Shown: in pieces, positions 19,836-28,882 of the stretch
How positions within the stretch are numbered: the stretch's first letter is position 1
Layout of the letters: each line of letters begins with the position of its first letter
Assembly: GCA_963761445.1 (NCBI GenBank)
Contig: CAVXHV010000019.1
Coordinates: 186,001 to 250,000 of the forward strand
Origin: CAVXHV01 sp963761445
GTDB lineage: Bacteria; Planctomycetota; Planctomycetia; Isosphaerales; Isosphaeraceae
Direction of reading: 5' to 3'
Length of the DNA stretch: 64,000 bases
Translations under genes and position numbers: made by a program
The notes under the pieces: generated by a model
Told to the model about the DNA's origin: nothing
What the model saw: only the letters and a program-made list of their open reading frames with translations
The model's database searches: none

Positions 19836-20384
19836 TCACTTCCGGCGGACAACTCTGTCCAGGGCGGAAACGCGATTCAAACTCGTCATGAAAGAACACG
19901 CCGCCCACTTGCTCTTTGGTATATCCTTGGCCCTCAAGTGAGCCTCCACGCGCGCTTGCAAGAGCGCGAAGAATCCCCCCCACCAGAGCCACGGCTCCCT
20001 GAAAAGCTCCACAGTCACCCTTCTGTCGGTCAGTCCCAGCCTCTGGTATTCATAAACTCTGGTAAAATAGTTGAGTAGTGATCGGACGGCGTGGGTTCGC
20101 TCCTCAGGAACGTGGCTATTGATATCAGCAACCCTCTCACCGAAGTAATCACCGCCGAGCCAGCAGATCACTGCCTCATCCTTCCCGTCCCTCAGATTCA
20201 TCCAGACGTCCCACGCGACGCTCCGATAGTCAGATAGCTCCTGCGTATCCCATCGCTCGTACAGTTCAACCGTATTCTGCCTCCTGGCTGACCGGGCCTG
20301 AAGAATCGTGAAGACGATCCCCACCACCCCCAGGAAAGCCGTCGCCAGAAGCTGCAAGAAGTCGAGATTGATCAGAGTCTCCAT
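19836..20384 (-). CDS. Hypothetical single-pass membrane protein (DUF4760-like)
   Basis: From the ATG at 20384 (METLINLDFLQLLATAFLGVVGIVFTILQARSARRQ) the protein has one N-terminal helix followed by a cytosolic domain. The pattern VELYERWDTQELSDYRSVAWDVW, RSLLNYFTRVYEYQRLGLTD and LFREPWLWWGGFFALL resembles the small DUF4760-type membrane proteins, in which a helix is followed by a conserved all-helical domain. An upstream ATG at 20510 would add a stretch without family features. Function is unknown. Convergent with the preceding hypothetical gene. Confidence 0.6.
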   Translation of the reverse strand: METLINLDFLQLLATAFLGVVGIVFTILQARSARRQNTVELYERWDTQELSDYRSVAWDVWMNLRDGKDEAVICWLGGDYFGERVADINSHVPEERTHAVRSLLNYFTRVYEYQRLGLTDRRVTVELFREPWLWWGGFFALLQARVEAHLRAKDIPKSKWAACSFMTSLNRVSALDRVVRRK

Positions 20385-20639
20385 ATCCTGCTCCGATTTG
20401 GGAGACCGCAATGGTGCTCGCGCAGACTCCACCCGCAACGTGTTTTCCAGGCGGAAGGCCGCCTGATCGTAGAAGTGTGTGTGGGCAGAATCAAGCAGCA
20501 CCCGCGCCATGCCTTTTATCGCGAGCGCACATCGTCATCGAGTCGATCCCCACCTCGATTTCCTTCCGAGTCGTTTGCCCGGCGATTGAGCCTGGCGAAA
20601 CTGGCCGCGCTCATCGCGCGAGCACAACTCGCTTTTTTT

Positions 20640-21663
20640 TCAACCCTTCATACCGTAAACCACAATCTTGCGATGCCCCACGGCGTAGATTGTGTCGCCG
20701 CTCTCGTTGAGCGCGAGGTCGTGCAGGTTCATCGGGGTCTTTTCCTGGGCGATTGTCTTCTTGGCACCCAGGTTGAAGAACATCAAGAAACCGTCCTTAT
20801 CCCCGCCGCCGCCGGCTAAAAGCCACTCGCCCCGAGGGTGAAAAGTCAGGTTCTCGACCAGGCCCTTGAACTTGTCGCTGGCGAAAGACTCCGTGCCGCT
20901 CGCCCTTTAGCAAGTCAAAGACTTCCACCAGGGCCTTGCCATCGAGGTGATCGATATTCGAGACCTTGCCGCTGCCGCCGGCTGCGAGGAATTTCCCGTC
21001 GGGCGAAAACGCCAGCGAACGAATGCCGCCGATCGAGTGCCGCCGCTGGACCGGGTCCCACGTATAGAGCTCTGGGGCCTCAAGCGTCGCGATCATCTGT
21101 CCCGAATCGACGTCCCAGACGGCGATGTGGCCGACCTTGTCACCCGTCGCCAGCCGGCGGCCGTCAGGCGAGATGGCCACCGCATAGAGCATCGACGGAA
21201 AGTGACTCGGTGTCAGCTCCGCATGGCCGCGCAGCTCGCGAATCAGCCGACCACTCGAAATATCCCAGAGGCGACACACCATGTCGTCGGCCACGCTGGC
21301 AACCGTGCTGCCATCGGGCGTGACTGCGACGCGGCGAATCCATTTCGAATGGGCAGGAACCTCGCGCACCTTCGAATGCGAATCAACGTTCCACCAGATC
21401 AATTTCCCGTCATATCCGCCGGAGACCAGCGTCGAGCCGGATAAGGCCAGGCCCGTCACGTAGCTGTCATGGCGGCCCAGCTCCTTGGGCTCGGGCTTGG
21501 GTTGGTCGAAGTCGATCGCGTATACCGAGAAATCCGAACCGCCACAAAAGATCTGGCTCGTGCCGGGCTTTCGCGCCAGCGCGAAGACGATGTCGGGCCG
21601 GGAGAGGGTCTTGACCGCCTTGAGTTTCTCGGGATCCAGCGCGAGCATCGTTGAAACCCTCAA
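20640..21663 (-). CDS. WD40-repeat protein, apparent frameshift near 20905
   Basis: A beta-propeller with WD-like units such as KLIWWNVDSHSKVREVPAHSKWIRRVAVTPDG, CRLWDISSGRLIRELRGHAEL and IAVWDVDSGQMIATLEAP. After LLKGE the frame breaks near 20905. The other frame gives ASDKFKGLVENLTFHPRGEWLLAGGGGDKDG and ends in GDTIYAVGHRKIVVYGMKG at the stop 20640-20642, completing the last blade. The start codon overlaps the stop of the upstream DUF1501 gene by 4 bp, so the two are translationally coupled. WD40 members are common third genes of DUF1549/1553-DUF1501 operons. Confidence 0.8.
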
Positions 21664-22982
21664 GTAAGAACCTCACGCACAGGCTCGGTGCCCGCGTCCG
21701 TCAGCGGAACAGGGCGGGCGCCGACCATGTACTGCTTCTGGTGATCGATCCCGAGCGCTTGATAGATGGTGGCAAAAAGCTGCGCAGGGCCGACCTCGCC
21801 ATCGACGACGGCCCGGCCGGTCTTATCCGTCTTGCCGTACACAGAGCCGCCGCGAACGCCGGCGCCCGAGAGCGTCGCACTCCAGGCCGACGCGAAGTGA
21901 TCGCGGCCCAGGCAGGGGTTGATCTCGGGCGTGCGGCCGAACTCGGCCAGGGTGATGACCAGCGTGTTCTCGAGCAGGCCACGGGCTTTCAAATCGTCAA
22001 GCAGCGCGGCCATCACCCGGTCAAGCTCGGGCACCATTTCCTGGTGGGTCTCGAAGTTCTGGCCGTGGCTGTCCCACCAGGCACGGGCGACGCGCACGAA
22101 CGGAACACCGGCTTCAATCAGCCGCCGGGCAACCAGCACCTGCTCGCCGAACTGGGTGGGCCCGAACGCGTCTCGCACCGCCTGCGGCTCGCGCGAGATG
22201 TCGAACAGCGACTCACTGGCCATCAGCCCGCGCACACGCTGGTACGCCACGTTGTGGCTGCCGAGCGCCCGGGACGACCGCCCGCGCTCAAATCGTTTGC
22301 TCAGGAAGTCGCGCAGCAGGGCGCGCTCGACGAAGTCCTGCTCCGAGATCTCGTCGAGGCGGTGCAAGTTTTCGGGGATGTTGCCCGCGGTGAGGTACAT
22401 CGGCTCATACCGCTGGCCAAGAAAGCCCCCGGAGCCGGGTGCCATCATGCGGCCTTCCGTCGCCGAGTAAAACGAAACGTAGTCGGGCACCTGGCTGTGG
22501 ATCTGGCCGAGCTCACGAGCCAGGACGGCCCCGAGGTCAGGATAGCGCACGCTGGCATCATCGCGGCGGCCGTGCATCATCAGTTTTGCACCGCCGCCAT
22601 GGTCGCCGTTCTTGGTGTTGAGCGAGCGGATGATGCAGGTGTGGTCCATCCGCTGGGCCATCCTGGGCATCAGCTCGGAAATGTGGATTCCCGGCACGCA
22701 CGTTGAAATCGAGCGAAAAGGACCGCCTGTGGGCGTGCCGGGCTTCGGGTCCCACGTCTCGAGCTGGCTCGAGCCGCCGGCCAGCCAGAGCAGGATCACC
22801 CGCTTGTCATTCCGCTTGAGCTCGCCCGCCAGCACCGGATTCTCCAGCACGTCGAGCACCGTCATGTCGGCGGCGAATGCGGCCGCGCCGGCTCCGGCTG
22901 CCGCCAGCGACCCGAGAAAGCCGCGACGGTTCAAGGCGTGGTCGGGTGAACCGCAGAACTTCTGGCGAGACGTGTGCGACAT
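21660..22982 (-). CDS. DUF1501 domain protein with Tat-like signal
   Basis: From the ATG at 22982 (MSHTSRQKFCGSPDHALNRRGFLGSLAAAGAGAAAFA) the leader has an RR-x-FL twin-arginine-type motif and an Ala-rich hydrophobic core. Landmarks are RVILLWLAGGSSQLETWDPKPG, CIIRSLNTKNGDHGGGAKLMMHGR, LVARRLIEAGVPFVRVARAWWDSHG and LENTLVITLAEFGRTPEINP. The frame is intact over 441 residues. It lies between the DUF1549/1553 gene and the WD40 gene, all on the minus strand, forming an operon. A palindromic repeat separates it from the upstream gene. Confidence 0.88.
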   Translation of the reverse strand: MSHTSRQKFCGSPDHALNRRGFLGSLAAAGAGAAAFAADMTVLDVLENPVLAGELKRNDKRVILLWLAGGSSQLETWDPKPGTPTGGPFRSISTCVPGIHISELMPRMAQRMDHTCIIRSLNTKNGDHGGGAKLMMHGRRDDASVRYPDLGAVLARELGQIHSQVPDYVSFYSATEGRMMAPGSGGFLGQRYEPMYLTAGNIPENLHRLDEISEQDFVERALLRDFLSKRFERGRSSRALGSHNVAYQRVRGLMASESLFDISREPQAVRDAFGPTQFGEQVLVARRLIEAGVPFVRVARAWWDSHGQNFETHQEMVPELDRVMAALLDDLKARGLLENTLVITLAEFGRTPEINPCLGRDHFASAWSATLSGAGVRGGSVYGKTDKTGRAVVDGEVGPAQLFATIYQALGIDHQKQYMVGARPVPLTDAGTEPVREVLT

Positions 22983-23010
22983 GGGGGCGGCTCCGGCTTG
23001 GAACAATTCC

Positions 23011-23033
23011 GTCAGGCTAAAGCCCGACCTACT
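23011..23033. repeat. Dispersed palindromic repeat, copy 4
   Basis: GTCAGGCTAAAGCCCGACC followed by TACT. It overlaps the stop codon (23032-23034) of the upstream gene in the operon and ends before the DUF1501 start. The one difference from copies 1 and 3 is a T-to-C in the right arm. Confidence 0.75.
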
Positions 23034-24680
23034 AGTGGTTGAAGCGGAATTCCGAGTCTGTCAGCAAAATCCAGACGAGCCCGCGGCGGGCCTCGTCGGG
23101 TCTGTCCGTGCGCTCGGCCAGAAAATCACTCAGGGCGCGAATCTCCTCGGCATCGGCCGGGCGAGAGAGCACGTTGCGGACAGCCAGGTCGACGACCTCG
23201 GCATTTCCGGCGGCGTGCTCGAGACGCCCGACGAGCGTGCCCGGCTTATCGGATAAAATGTCGCCCGTGATTTTCTTGCCATTGCTGAAGAGCAGGGCCT
23301 CGGACACGCCGATCTGCGGGTCGCCTCCGGATGCGGTGAACGACGCGACGAGCGGGCGGGCGCTTTCTTCGAGAGCGATCAGCCGCTTCTCGAACGGCTC
23401 GGATTGGAAGTCAGACGGAAGGCTCGCGGGATCAATCGTGGCCAATCGAAGCGAGGTCGCAAGCTGCGCGGCCGTCAGCGGCCGGACGAGTGCCACGGCA
23501 AAGAGAGAGGGCCGCGGCGGCTCGGCTCCACCTTCCCAGCGGCTGCCGCGGGCGTAGGCGCGGCAAAGAACCAGGCCGCGGATCAATCGCTTGAGGTCGT
23601 AACCGTGGTCGGCCAGGTCCCGGGCCAGCCAGGCCAGGAGCTCGGGATGGCTGGGCGGGTTTGCCGAGTGCATCTGGTCCAGCGGCATCACCAGTCCCTG
23701 GCCGAACAGGCGGTGCCAGAGGCGATTGCAGATCGCGCGGGAAAAAAACTCGCGGTCGGTCGGAGCCAGTGCCAGCTCGACCAGCTTCGCCCGGCGCTGA
23801 ACTTCGGCGACGGCGGCGGAACCTTGGCTTTCTTCGAGCGATCGAGCTCTTCCTTCTCCTTCTTCTGATCGGCCTTGGAAGGCTCCTTGGCGTCAGGTTC
23901 CTCGACTCGGCGCCCGGTGAGGAACATCATGCCCGCCTTGCGCTCGACGGATTCGGTCGTCTTGTAGCGGATCGTGCCAAAGGCGTGCTCGCCCAGGAAG
24001 CCCTCATTGCCGTTGCCGTTCACGAACGTGCGCGCCAGAAACGCCTTCATGCCATAGAAATGATCTTGCTTCCAGTCGCGAACCAGCGGGTGATCGTGGC
24101 ACTGGGCGCAACTGATGTTGACGCCGAAGAAGGTCGAGCTCACGTCGGCGGTGAGCCGGTCCATGTCATTGAGCCCCTGCCGGAGATAGCGGGCAGCCGC
24201 CTTCTGCGCCTTGTCGGTCTGGTCGGGAAGCAAGAGCTCGCGGAAGATCCGGTCCCAGGGCCGGTTCTCTCCCACCGCCTGAACAAGATAGTCGCGGAGG
24301 CTCGCCTTGCCCCCGATGCCTGCGCCGCCGGAGAGCATCGTGTCGAGCTCGGTCGCCTGATGGCGAACGAAGGCGGGAGACGCCATCAGGCGGTCGACCA
24401 CGCGGACGACCTTGTCGCGATCGGCTGAAGCCGCATAGGCGCGCGACTCGGCGGCGGTGGGAATGCGCCCGGCGAGATCGAGGGTCAACCGGCGGAGCAG
24501 CGTCATGTCGTCCGCGGCCCGAGCCGGAGTGACGCCCGCGGTCTTCAGTCCCTCGTCGATGTAGTGATCGACGACCTCCGCGATGGGACGATCGGGTGGC
24601 AGCAATTCACCGGCCCAGACGGTGGCTTCGATGACCAGGAGTGCGGCGGCGACCGCGAAGGCCGGGCGAAGCATCCTCAT
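23032..24680 (-). CDS. DUF1549/DUF1553 (PSCyt2/PSD1) secreted protein, apparent frameshift near 23810
   Basis: First gene of a three-gene operon. The signal peptide is MRMLRPAFAVAAALLVIEATVWA. The PSCyt2 part shows LLRRLTLDLAGRIPTAAESRAY, ELLLPDQTDKAQ and a CxxCH motif (ISCAQCHDHPLVRDW). Near 23810, after KVPPPSPKF, the frame is lost. The adjacent frame restores VQRRAKLVELALAPTDREFF, AICNRLWHRLFGQGLVMPLDQMHSANPPSHPELL and the PSD1 end to the stop at 23032. The indel sits in a GC-rich linker rich in CCG/GGC. It is probably periplasmic and heme-linked, judged from the motif and the family. Confidence 0.82.
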
Positions 24681-24994
24681 CGTGGCTCCTCGTGCGGGTG
24701 ATCAACCCCGCTGTCAACAAGCGCTATGGGCAGGGCGGAGAGAAAGCGAGGCCGAGGCGGGTGGTCATTTCATCTCATCGGAGGGAGGGCGAACAATTGT
24801 TTAATTTACTGGGTGGGCGGGTTCTACGCCACAGATTTTTTGCCATTCGGGCGTGCCAGGCAAGTGGGTCTGCCAATGTGTGGCACATGCTCGGTCAGTG
24901 TCGGTGTGACGTGGTCGCTCCACGACAGAGTGAAGTGCGCCCCTGGGATTGGACCAGCACGATAGTCAAACCGGTCCCCCAGGAGTGTCCTCCG
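24681..24994. other. Intergenic region upstream of the IS3-type remnant
   Basis: No gene recognised. The part after ~24880 leads into the transposase-like start at 24995 and may include the left end of the former insertion sequence, but I could not pair terminal repeats. Confidence 0.35.
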
Positions 24995-25125
24995 ATGCCC
25001 AAGCGACGACGCCGATCCTTCACGCCCCAGTTCAAAGCTCCCCTCGGCACCGGAAGCGCATCCACTCGGCGCTGGGCTACCTGACCCCGGCGGGGTACGA
25101 GCAGCAATGGCTCCGGGAGCAGAGA
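24995..25125 (+). mobile_element. Internally deleted IS3-family remnant (OrfA start joined to OrfB end)
   Basis: An ATG at 24995 begins MPKRRRRSFTPQFKA, a typical IS3-family OrfA N-terminus. Some 10 bp later, in another frame (25049 on), the sequence reads HRKRIHSALGYLTPAGYEQQW, the typical OrfB C-terminus. Everything between (about 1 kb in a complete element) is missing. The remnant overlaps the 3' end of the large repeat-protein gene on the other strand, whose last ~20 codons are read through IS sequence. Confidence 0.7.
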
Positions 25126-27905
25126 GCCACGGCCCGGAGCGACGCGAGGGCGGCCGGCTCGCCGAGGACGACCTCCTCCCGGGCGATCCGGTCGATTCCC
25201 TTCAGGCCCGCGTCGAGGCCGATCTGAGTGATCTGGAGCTGGGGCACGACGCCCAGGTATTTCTGGCAATCGGCCCACTGCTCCGGGGAGGCCTTGCGGG
25301 TGAAGACCCGCAGCGCCGCGAGCAAGGCGTCGGCGGCCCCGGCCAGGTGCCGCTCGCCGTCGGCCCCCGCGTGCTCGGCTAGCCCGGCCTGCGAGAGGCC
25401 CAGGTTGCGCTGCGTCCAGGCCCACGCCTGCGGGTTGGCCTCGCGGGTGTAGAAACGCAGCACCGCGCGATAAGCGTCGGTGGACTCGGTCAGGAGCCGA
25501 TCCCGCTCGGGGCCCGCCTTCCCGAACGCGAGCAAGAGCAGCGAGTTGCCCAGGCAGTGCTGGCACAGGGTCCACTGCAGGGGCGTCCGCTCGCGCGTGA
25601 AGACCTCCAGCGCCGCGCGGGAGGCGTCGGCGGCCTCGGTGAGGAGGCGGCTCGTCTCCGCCCCGGAGTCGCGCTGAGCCAGGGAGAGCCGTGCCCCGGC
25701 CAGGCCGAGCTGGGCCCCGGCCCATTCCTCGGGGTGTTCCCGGCGGGTGTAGACCTGCATCGCCGCGCGGCAGGCGTCGGCGGCCCCGGCCAGGTCTCGC
25801 GCCCCCGCCGCCCCCGGCTCTCGCGCGCCCAAGGAGCCCAGCGCCGCCCCCAGGCCGAGCCGGGCCAGGGCCCATGTCATCGGCCGGTCCTGGCGGGTGA
25901 GGACCTCCAGGGCCGCGCGCTGGGCGGCGACGGCCTGGGCCAGGTGCAGCACCCCGACGGCCCCGGGCTCGCGCTCGCCCAGCGCAACCAGCGCTGAGCC
26001 CAGGCCGGACTGGGACGAGGCCCACAGCATCGGCTCGTCGCGGCGCGTGAAGACCTCCATCGCCGCGCGGCAGGCGGCGGCGGCCTCGGCCAGGTGCCTG
26101 GTCCCGTCGGCCCCAGGCTCGCGAATGCTCATCACGATCAGGACCTTAGCCTGCTCCTTCTTCGCACTGGCCCACATCTGCGGGTCGTTCTCTCGCGTAT
26201 AGACCTCCAACGCCGCGCGGAGGGCGGCGGCGGCCCCGGCCAGGTCTCGCGCCCCCTCGGGCCCCGGTTCGCGCGCGCCGAGCTTCGTCAGCACGACGCC
26301 GAGGCTCCCCTGGGCGAGGGCCCAGTACACGGGGTATCTCTCGCGCGTGTAGACCTGCATCGCCGCGCGGCACGCGTCGGCGGCCTCGGTCAGGTGCCGA
26401 TCCCCTTCGGCCCCCGTCTCCCCCGTGCCGCGCAGGGCCAGCGCCGAGCCCAGGAAGGTCTGCGCCAGGGCCCAGAGCTGGGGATGTTTCTCGCGCGTGA
26501 GGACCTCCACGCCGCCGCGCAGGGCGTCGGCGGCCCCGGCCCGGTCTCGCGCCCCCCCGGCCCCCGGGTCGCGCATGCCGCGCGTCGCCAGCGCCATGCC
26601 CAGGGCGGTCTGCGCCAGGGCCCATTGCCCCGGGTCTTCCTCGCGCATGAGGACCCCCAGGGCGGCGCAGGCGCGCTCGGCGGCCTCGGCCAGTTCTCGT
26701 GCCCCGTCGGCCCCCGGCTCGTCCATGCCGCGCATGGCCAGCGCCATGCCCAGGCCGGTCTGTACCATGGCCCATGCCTGCGGGTCGTGCTCGCGCGTGA
26801 AGACCTGCATCGCCGCGCGGAGGGCATCGATGGCCTCGGCCATGTGCCGCGCCCCCTCGGCCCGCGTCTCGCGTATGGCCAGGTTCATGAGCGGCACCGC
26901 CAGGATGATCTGGGCCGCGGCCCACGCCCGGGGATCGACCGATCGCGGGGTCTCGGCGATCAGCCTCCGGAGGCCGGCCTCGGCCTCGTCGAGATGGCGA
27001 CGGGCTTCCGGCCCGGCGACCTGGATCCCGAGCTGGGCCTTCGCGACCAGCGATTTCAGGGTCAGCCGGCGCACGTCCGTCGGATACTCCGGATAGGCCT
27101 CGGCCTTCAGCGCCCCGAGCCCGTCGCGATACCCTGCAAGCGACCGCGACGCCCTCTCGTACTCCTCCAGCGCCGGCCGGAAGTCCATCGCGCTGGAGAA
27201 CGAGTCGCCCGCCAGCTCGAAGTCCTTGGCCCCCTCGCGGAGCGCCTCCGCGGCCTGCCGGACCTTGCCCTCGCCGCTCTTGCGGAAGTTCTCGGCCGCC
27301 AGGCGGAAGTTCTTCTCGGCGAAGGCGACCATGCCCTGCTTGCGGAAGTCGGTCGCGTCCTTCTTCGCCTGCTCGATCCACCGGGCGATCTCGCGCTTGA
27401 CCTCCTCGGGCGTGAAGCCGTAGGCCTTGCCCAGCTCCACGACGTACGACGAGAGGTCCGTCTCGCTCGCCTCGGGCCCCTTCGGCTGCCGGGCGGCGGC
27501 GTCGGCCGTGTGCTTGATGAACTCCTCGATCCGCTCGTGGGTCCAGAAGAGCTTCGAGCCCTCGGGCAGCATCCGGACCTCGACCAGCTTCCCCTCGGCC
27601 GGCAGGATCTGCTTGCTGAGCAGGGGCGAGCAGATGACGTAGCCCCGCTTGTCGTGCCGGAGCGTCACCTCCTGCCCCGGCACCGCGCCCGGCGGGAGCG
27701 GGACGCGGAACAGGCCGTGGTCGTTCGTCACGTCGGTGTTGCCGAACTCGCGGAGGGTGATCTGCACCCCCTTGAAGAACTTCGGGTTGTGATCCCCCTC
27801 CTCGATGCTGAACAGCTCCCCGCGCAATTCGTGGGGCGTCGCCTGGCCGCGGGCCGGGCGCGGGAGGGTCGCCAGGAGGACGAGGGCGATCGTCGCGGTT
27901 CTCAT
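25077..27905 (-). CDS. Secreted protein with N-terminal carboxypeptidase-regulatory-like domain and ~12 TPR-like repeats
   Basis: A 942-residue protein. Residues 1-21 form a signal peptide. Residues ~25-110 look like a carboxypeptidase-regulatory-like or beta-sandwich domain (FKGVQITLREFGNTDVTNDHGLFRVPLPPG). A helical region (~120-260) includes KKDATDFRKQGMVAFAEKNF. From ~residue 300 to 910 there are about twelve units of ~50 residues with the pattern RAA-x-x-VYTRE-x-x-P-x-x-WA-x-x-Q-x-x-LG-x-AL, the TPR type found with NB-ARC/CHAT signalling proteins. It starts 8 bp after the TIR gene and is probably co-transcribed. The C-terminal ~20 residues (LRAVALCSRSHCCSYPAGVR) derive from the antisense of an IS3 remnant, so the natural end is lost. 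Confidence 0.75.
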   Translation of the reverse strand: MRTATIALVLLATLPRPARGQATPHELRGELFSIEEGDHNPKFFKGVQITLREFGNTDVTNDHGLFRVPLPPGAVPGQEVTLRHDKRGYVICSPLLSKQILPAEGKLVEVRMLPEGSKLFWTHERIEEFIKHTADAAARQPKGPEASETDLSSYVVELGKAYGFTPEEVKREIARWIEQAKKDATDFRKQGMVAFAEKNFRLAAENFRKSGEGKVRQAAEALREGAKDFELAGDSFSSAMDFRPALEEYERASRSLAGYRDGLGALKAEAYPEYPTDVRRLTLKSLVAKAQLGIQVAGPEARRHLDEAEAGLRRLIAETPRSVDPRAWAAAQIILAVPLMNLAIRETRAEGARHMAEAIDALRAAMQVFTREHDPQAWAMVQTGLGMALAMRGMDEPGADGARELAEAAERACAALGVLMREEDPGQWALAQTALGMALATRGMRDPGAGGARDRAGAADALRGGVEVLTREKHPQLWALAQTFLGSALALRGTGETGAEGDRHLTEAADACRAAMQVYTRERYPVYWALAQGSLGVVLTKLGAREPGPEGARDLAGAAAALRAALEVYTRENDPQMWASAKKEQAKVLIVMSIREPGADGTRHLAEAAAACRAAMEVFTRRDEPMLWASSQSGLGSALVALGEREPGAVGVLHLAQAVAAQRAALEVLTRQDRPMTWALARLGLGAALGSLGAREPGAAGARDLAGAADACRAAMQVYTRREHPEEWAGAQLGLAGARLSLAQRDSGAETSRLLTEAADASRAALEVFTRERTPLQWTLCQHCLGNSLLLLAFGKAGPERDRLLTESTDAYRAVLRFYTREANPQAWAWTQRNLGLSQAGLAEHAGADGERHLAGAADALLAALRVFTRKASPEQWADCQKYLGVVPQLQITQIGLDAGLKGIDRIAREEVVLGEPAALASLRAVALCSRSHCCSYPAGVR
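25240..27010 (-). repeat. Coding tandem repeat, ~150-bp unit, about 12 copies
   Basis: The ~50-residue units of the TPR-like protein are also visible in DNA as near-regular 150-bp blocks. The blocks share strings such as GACCTCCA-x-CGCCGCGCGG and GGCGTCGGCGGCC. They have diverged but stay in register. Confidence 0.65.
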
Positions 27906-27913
27906 GGGGGGCC

Positions 27914-28882
27914 TCAGTTCGGCGCGGCCTTGGTCCTGGTGAGCTTGATGGTGTGGCCCGCGGTGCCGACGGTCGGGTCGGTGTGGCTCGTGCCGTAGCC
28001 GTCCTTGCGGGCGGAGAGCGCAACCTGCCGCACCGGCTCGGGGGCGAGGCCGTCGAGGCGGAATCGTCCCTCGCTATCCGAGGTCGTCGTCGCGGGCCGG
28101 CCATCGACGCTGTCATGGCCCTGGATCGCCAGCGTGACGCCGGCCAGCGGCTCGAGCGTCTCGCCGTCGATGACCAGCCCGGCCAGGACCGCCGCCGCGG
28201 TCGGCGCCTTGGGCGACGGGGCCTTCGCCGGGTCGCCGACCACCGGGGGCAGGGTCGAATCGGGCCGCGGCGCGGTCCCCGTTCGGCCGGATTCTCGGAT
28301 CACCAGGGCCCCCGCGAGGACCGCGACCAGCGGCGCCGCCGCGATCAGGCCGGTCCGGACGTAAGGACGTCCCCGCGGTGCGATCGGGACGACCTTCGGC
28401 GCGAGCTTGCTGGGCTCGCGCCGGAAGGCGACGGCCTCGATGGCGCCGGCCAATTTGACCCAGACGGCCTCGCGATCGGCCTCGGACAGCGCCGAGAGCG
28501 GCCGGCTGGGCGGGTTCACTGACTGGTGTCGTTCGAGCTCGGGCGTCTCGTTGTAGCGGCACGGGCCCAGGACGACGGCCATGAGCTTGATCGCGCCCGC
28601 CCGCTCGGCCTCGACGAGCGGCGGCAGCTCGTGCTCGCGGATGAAGTCGGAGGCGAGGAAGTCGGCGCTGACGAGCAGGACGGCCACGTCGGCCGAGGCG
28701 ATCGCCTCGCGGATCTCGTCCCGCCAGCGGTCGCCGGCCTCGATGCGCGTGTCATCCCAGAGCACCACCCGGGCGTCGCGGGTGAGCGGCTTCAGGTGGA
28801 CCTGGAGCCGCTCGAGCGCTTCGACGTCCTCATGGCTGTAGCTGACGATAACCTTGGTCGGTGGACGCAATTCAAGGGACAT
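27914..28882 (-). CDS. TIR-domain membrane protein with carboxypeptidase-regulatory-like C-terminus
   Basis: The ATG at 28882 (MSLELRPPTKVIVSYSHEDVEALERL) is preferred over upstream starts that only add a basic low-complexity leader. Residues ~10-150 are a TIR (TIR_2-type) domain with SYSHED, LWDDTRIEAGDRWRDEIREAI, ADVAVLLVSADFLASDFI and REHELPPL. Glu83 or Glu85 in the last motif is at the position of the catalytic Glu of NAD-cleaving TIRs, so NADase activity is possible. A transmembrane helix lies at ~176-196 (TGLIAAAPLVAVLAGALVI). Residues ~237-320 are carboxypeptidase-regulatory-like (AGLVIDGETLEPLAGVTLAI, SEGRFRLDGL). It precedes the repeat protein by 8 bp. A signalling or defence role is inference. 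Confidence 0.82.
   Translation of the reverse strand: MSLELRPPTKVIVSYSHEDVEALERLQVHLKPLTRDARVVLWDDTRIEAGDRWRDEIREAIASADVAVLLVSADFLASDFIREHELPPLVEAERAGAIKLMAVVLGPCRYNETPELERHQSVNPPSRPLSALSEADREAVWVKLAGAIEAVAFRREPSKLAPKVVPIAPRGRPYVRTGLIAAAPLVAVLAGALVIRESGRTGTAPRPDSTLPPVVGDPAKAPSPKAPTAAAVLAGLVIDGETLEPLAGVTLAIQGHDSVDGRPATTTSDSEGRFRLDGLAPEPVRQVALSARKDGYGTSHTDPTVGTAGHTIKLTRTKAAPN

Noticed and set aside
25240..27010. 150-bp repeats as a possible satellite or CRISPR
   Set aside because: They stay in codon register and encode TPR-like units.
26094..27998. A 634-codon plus-strand open frame opposite the TPR-repeat and TIR genes
   Set aside because: It is the antisense of GC-rich repeat coding sequence. 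Its own translation is Arg/Gly/Pro-rich with no domain, while the minus strand has signal peptide, TPR-like and TIR motifs.
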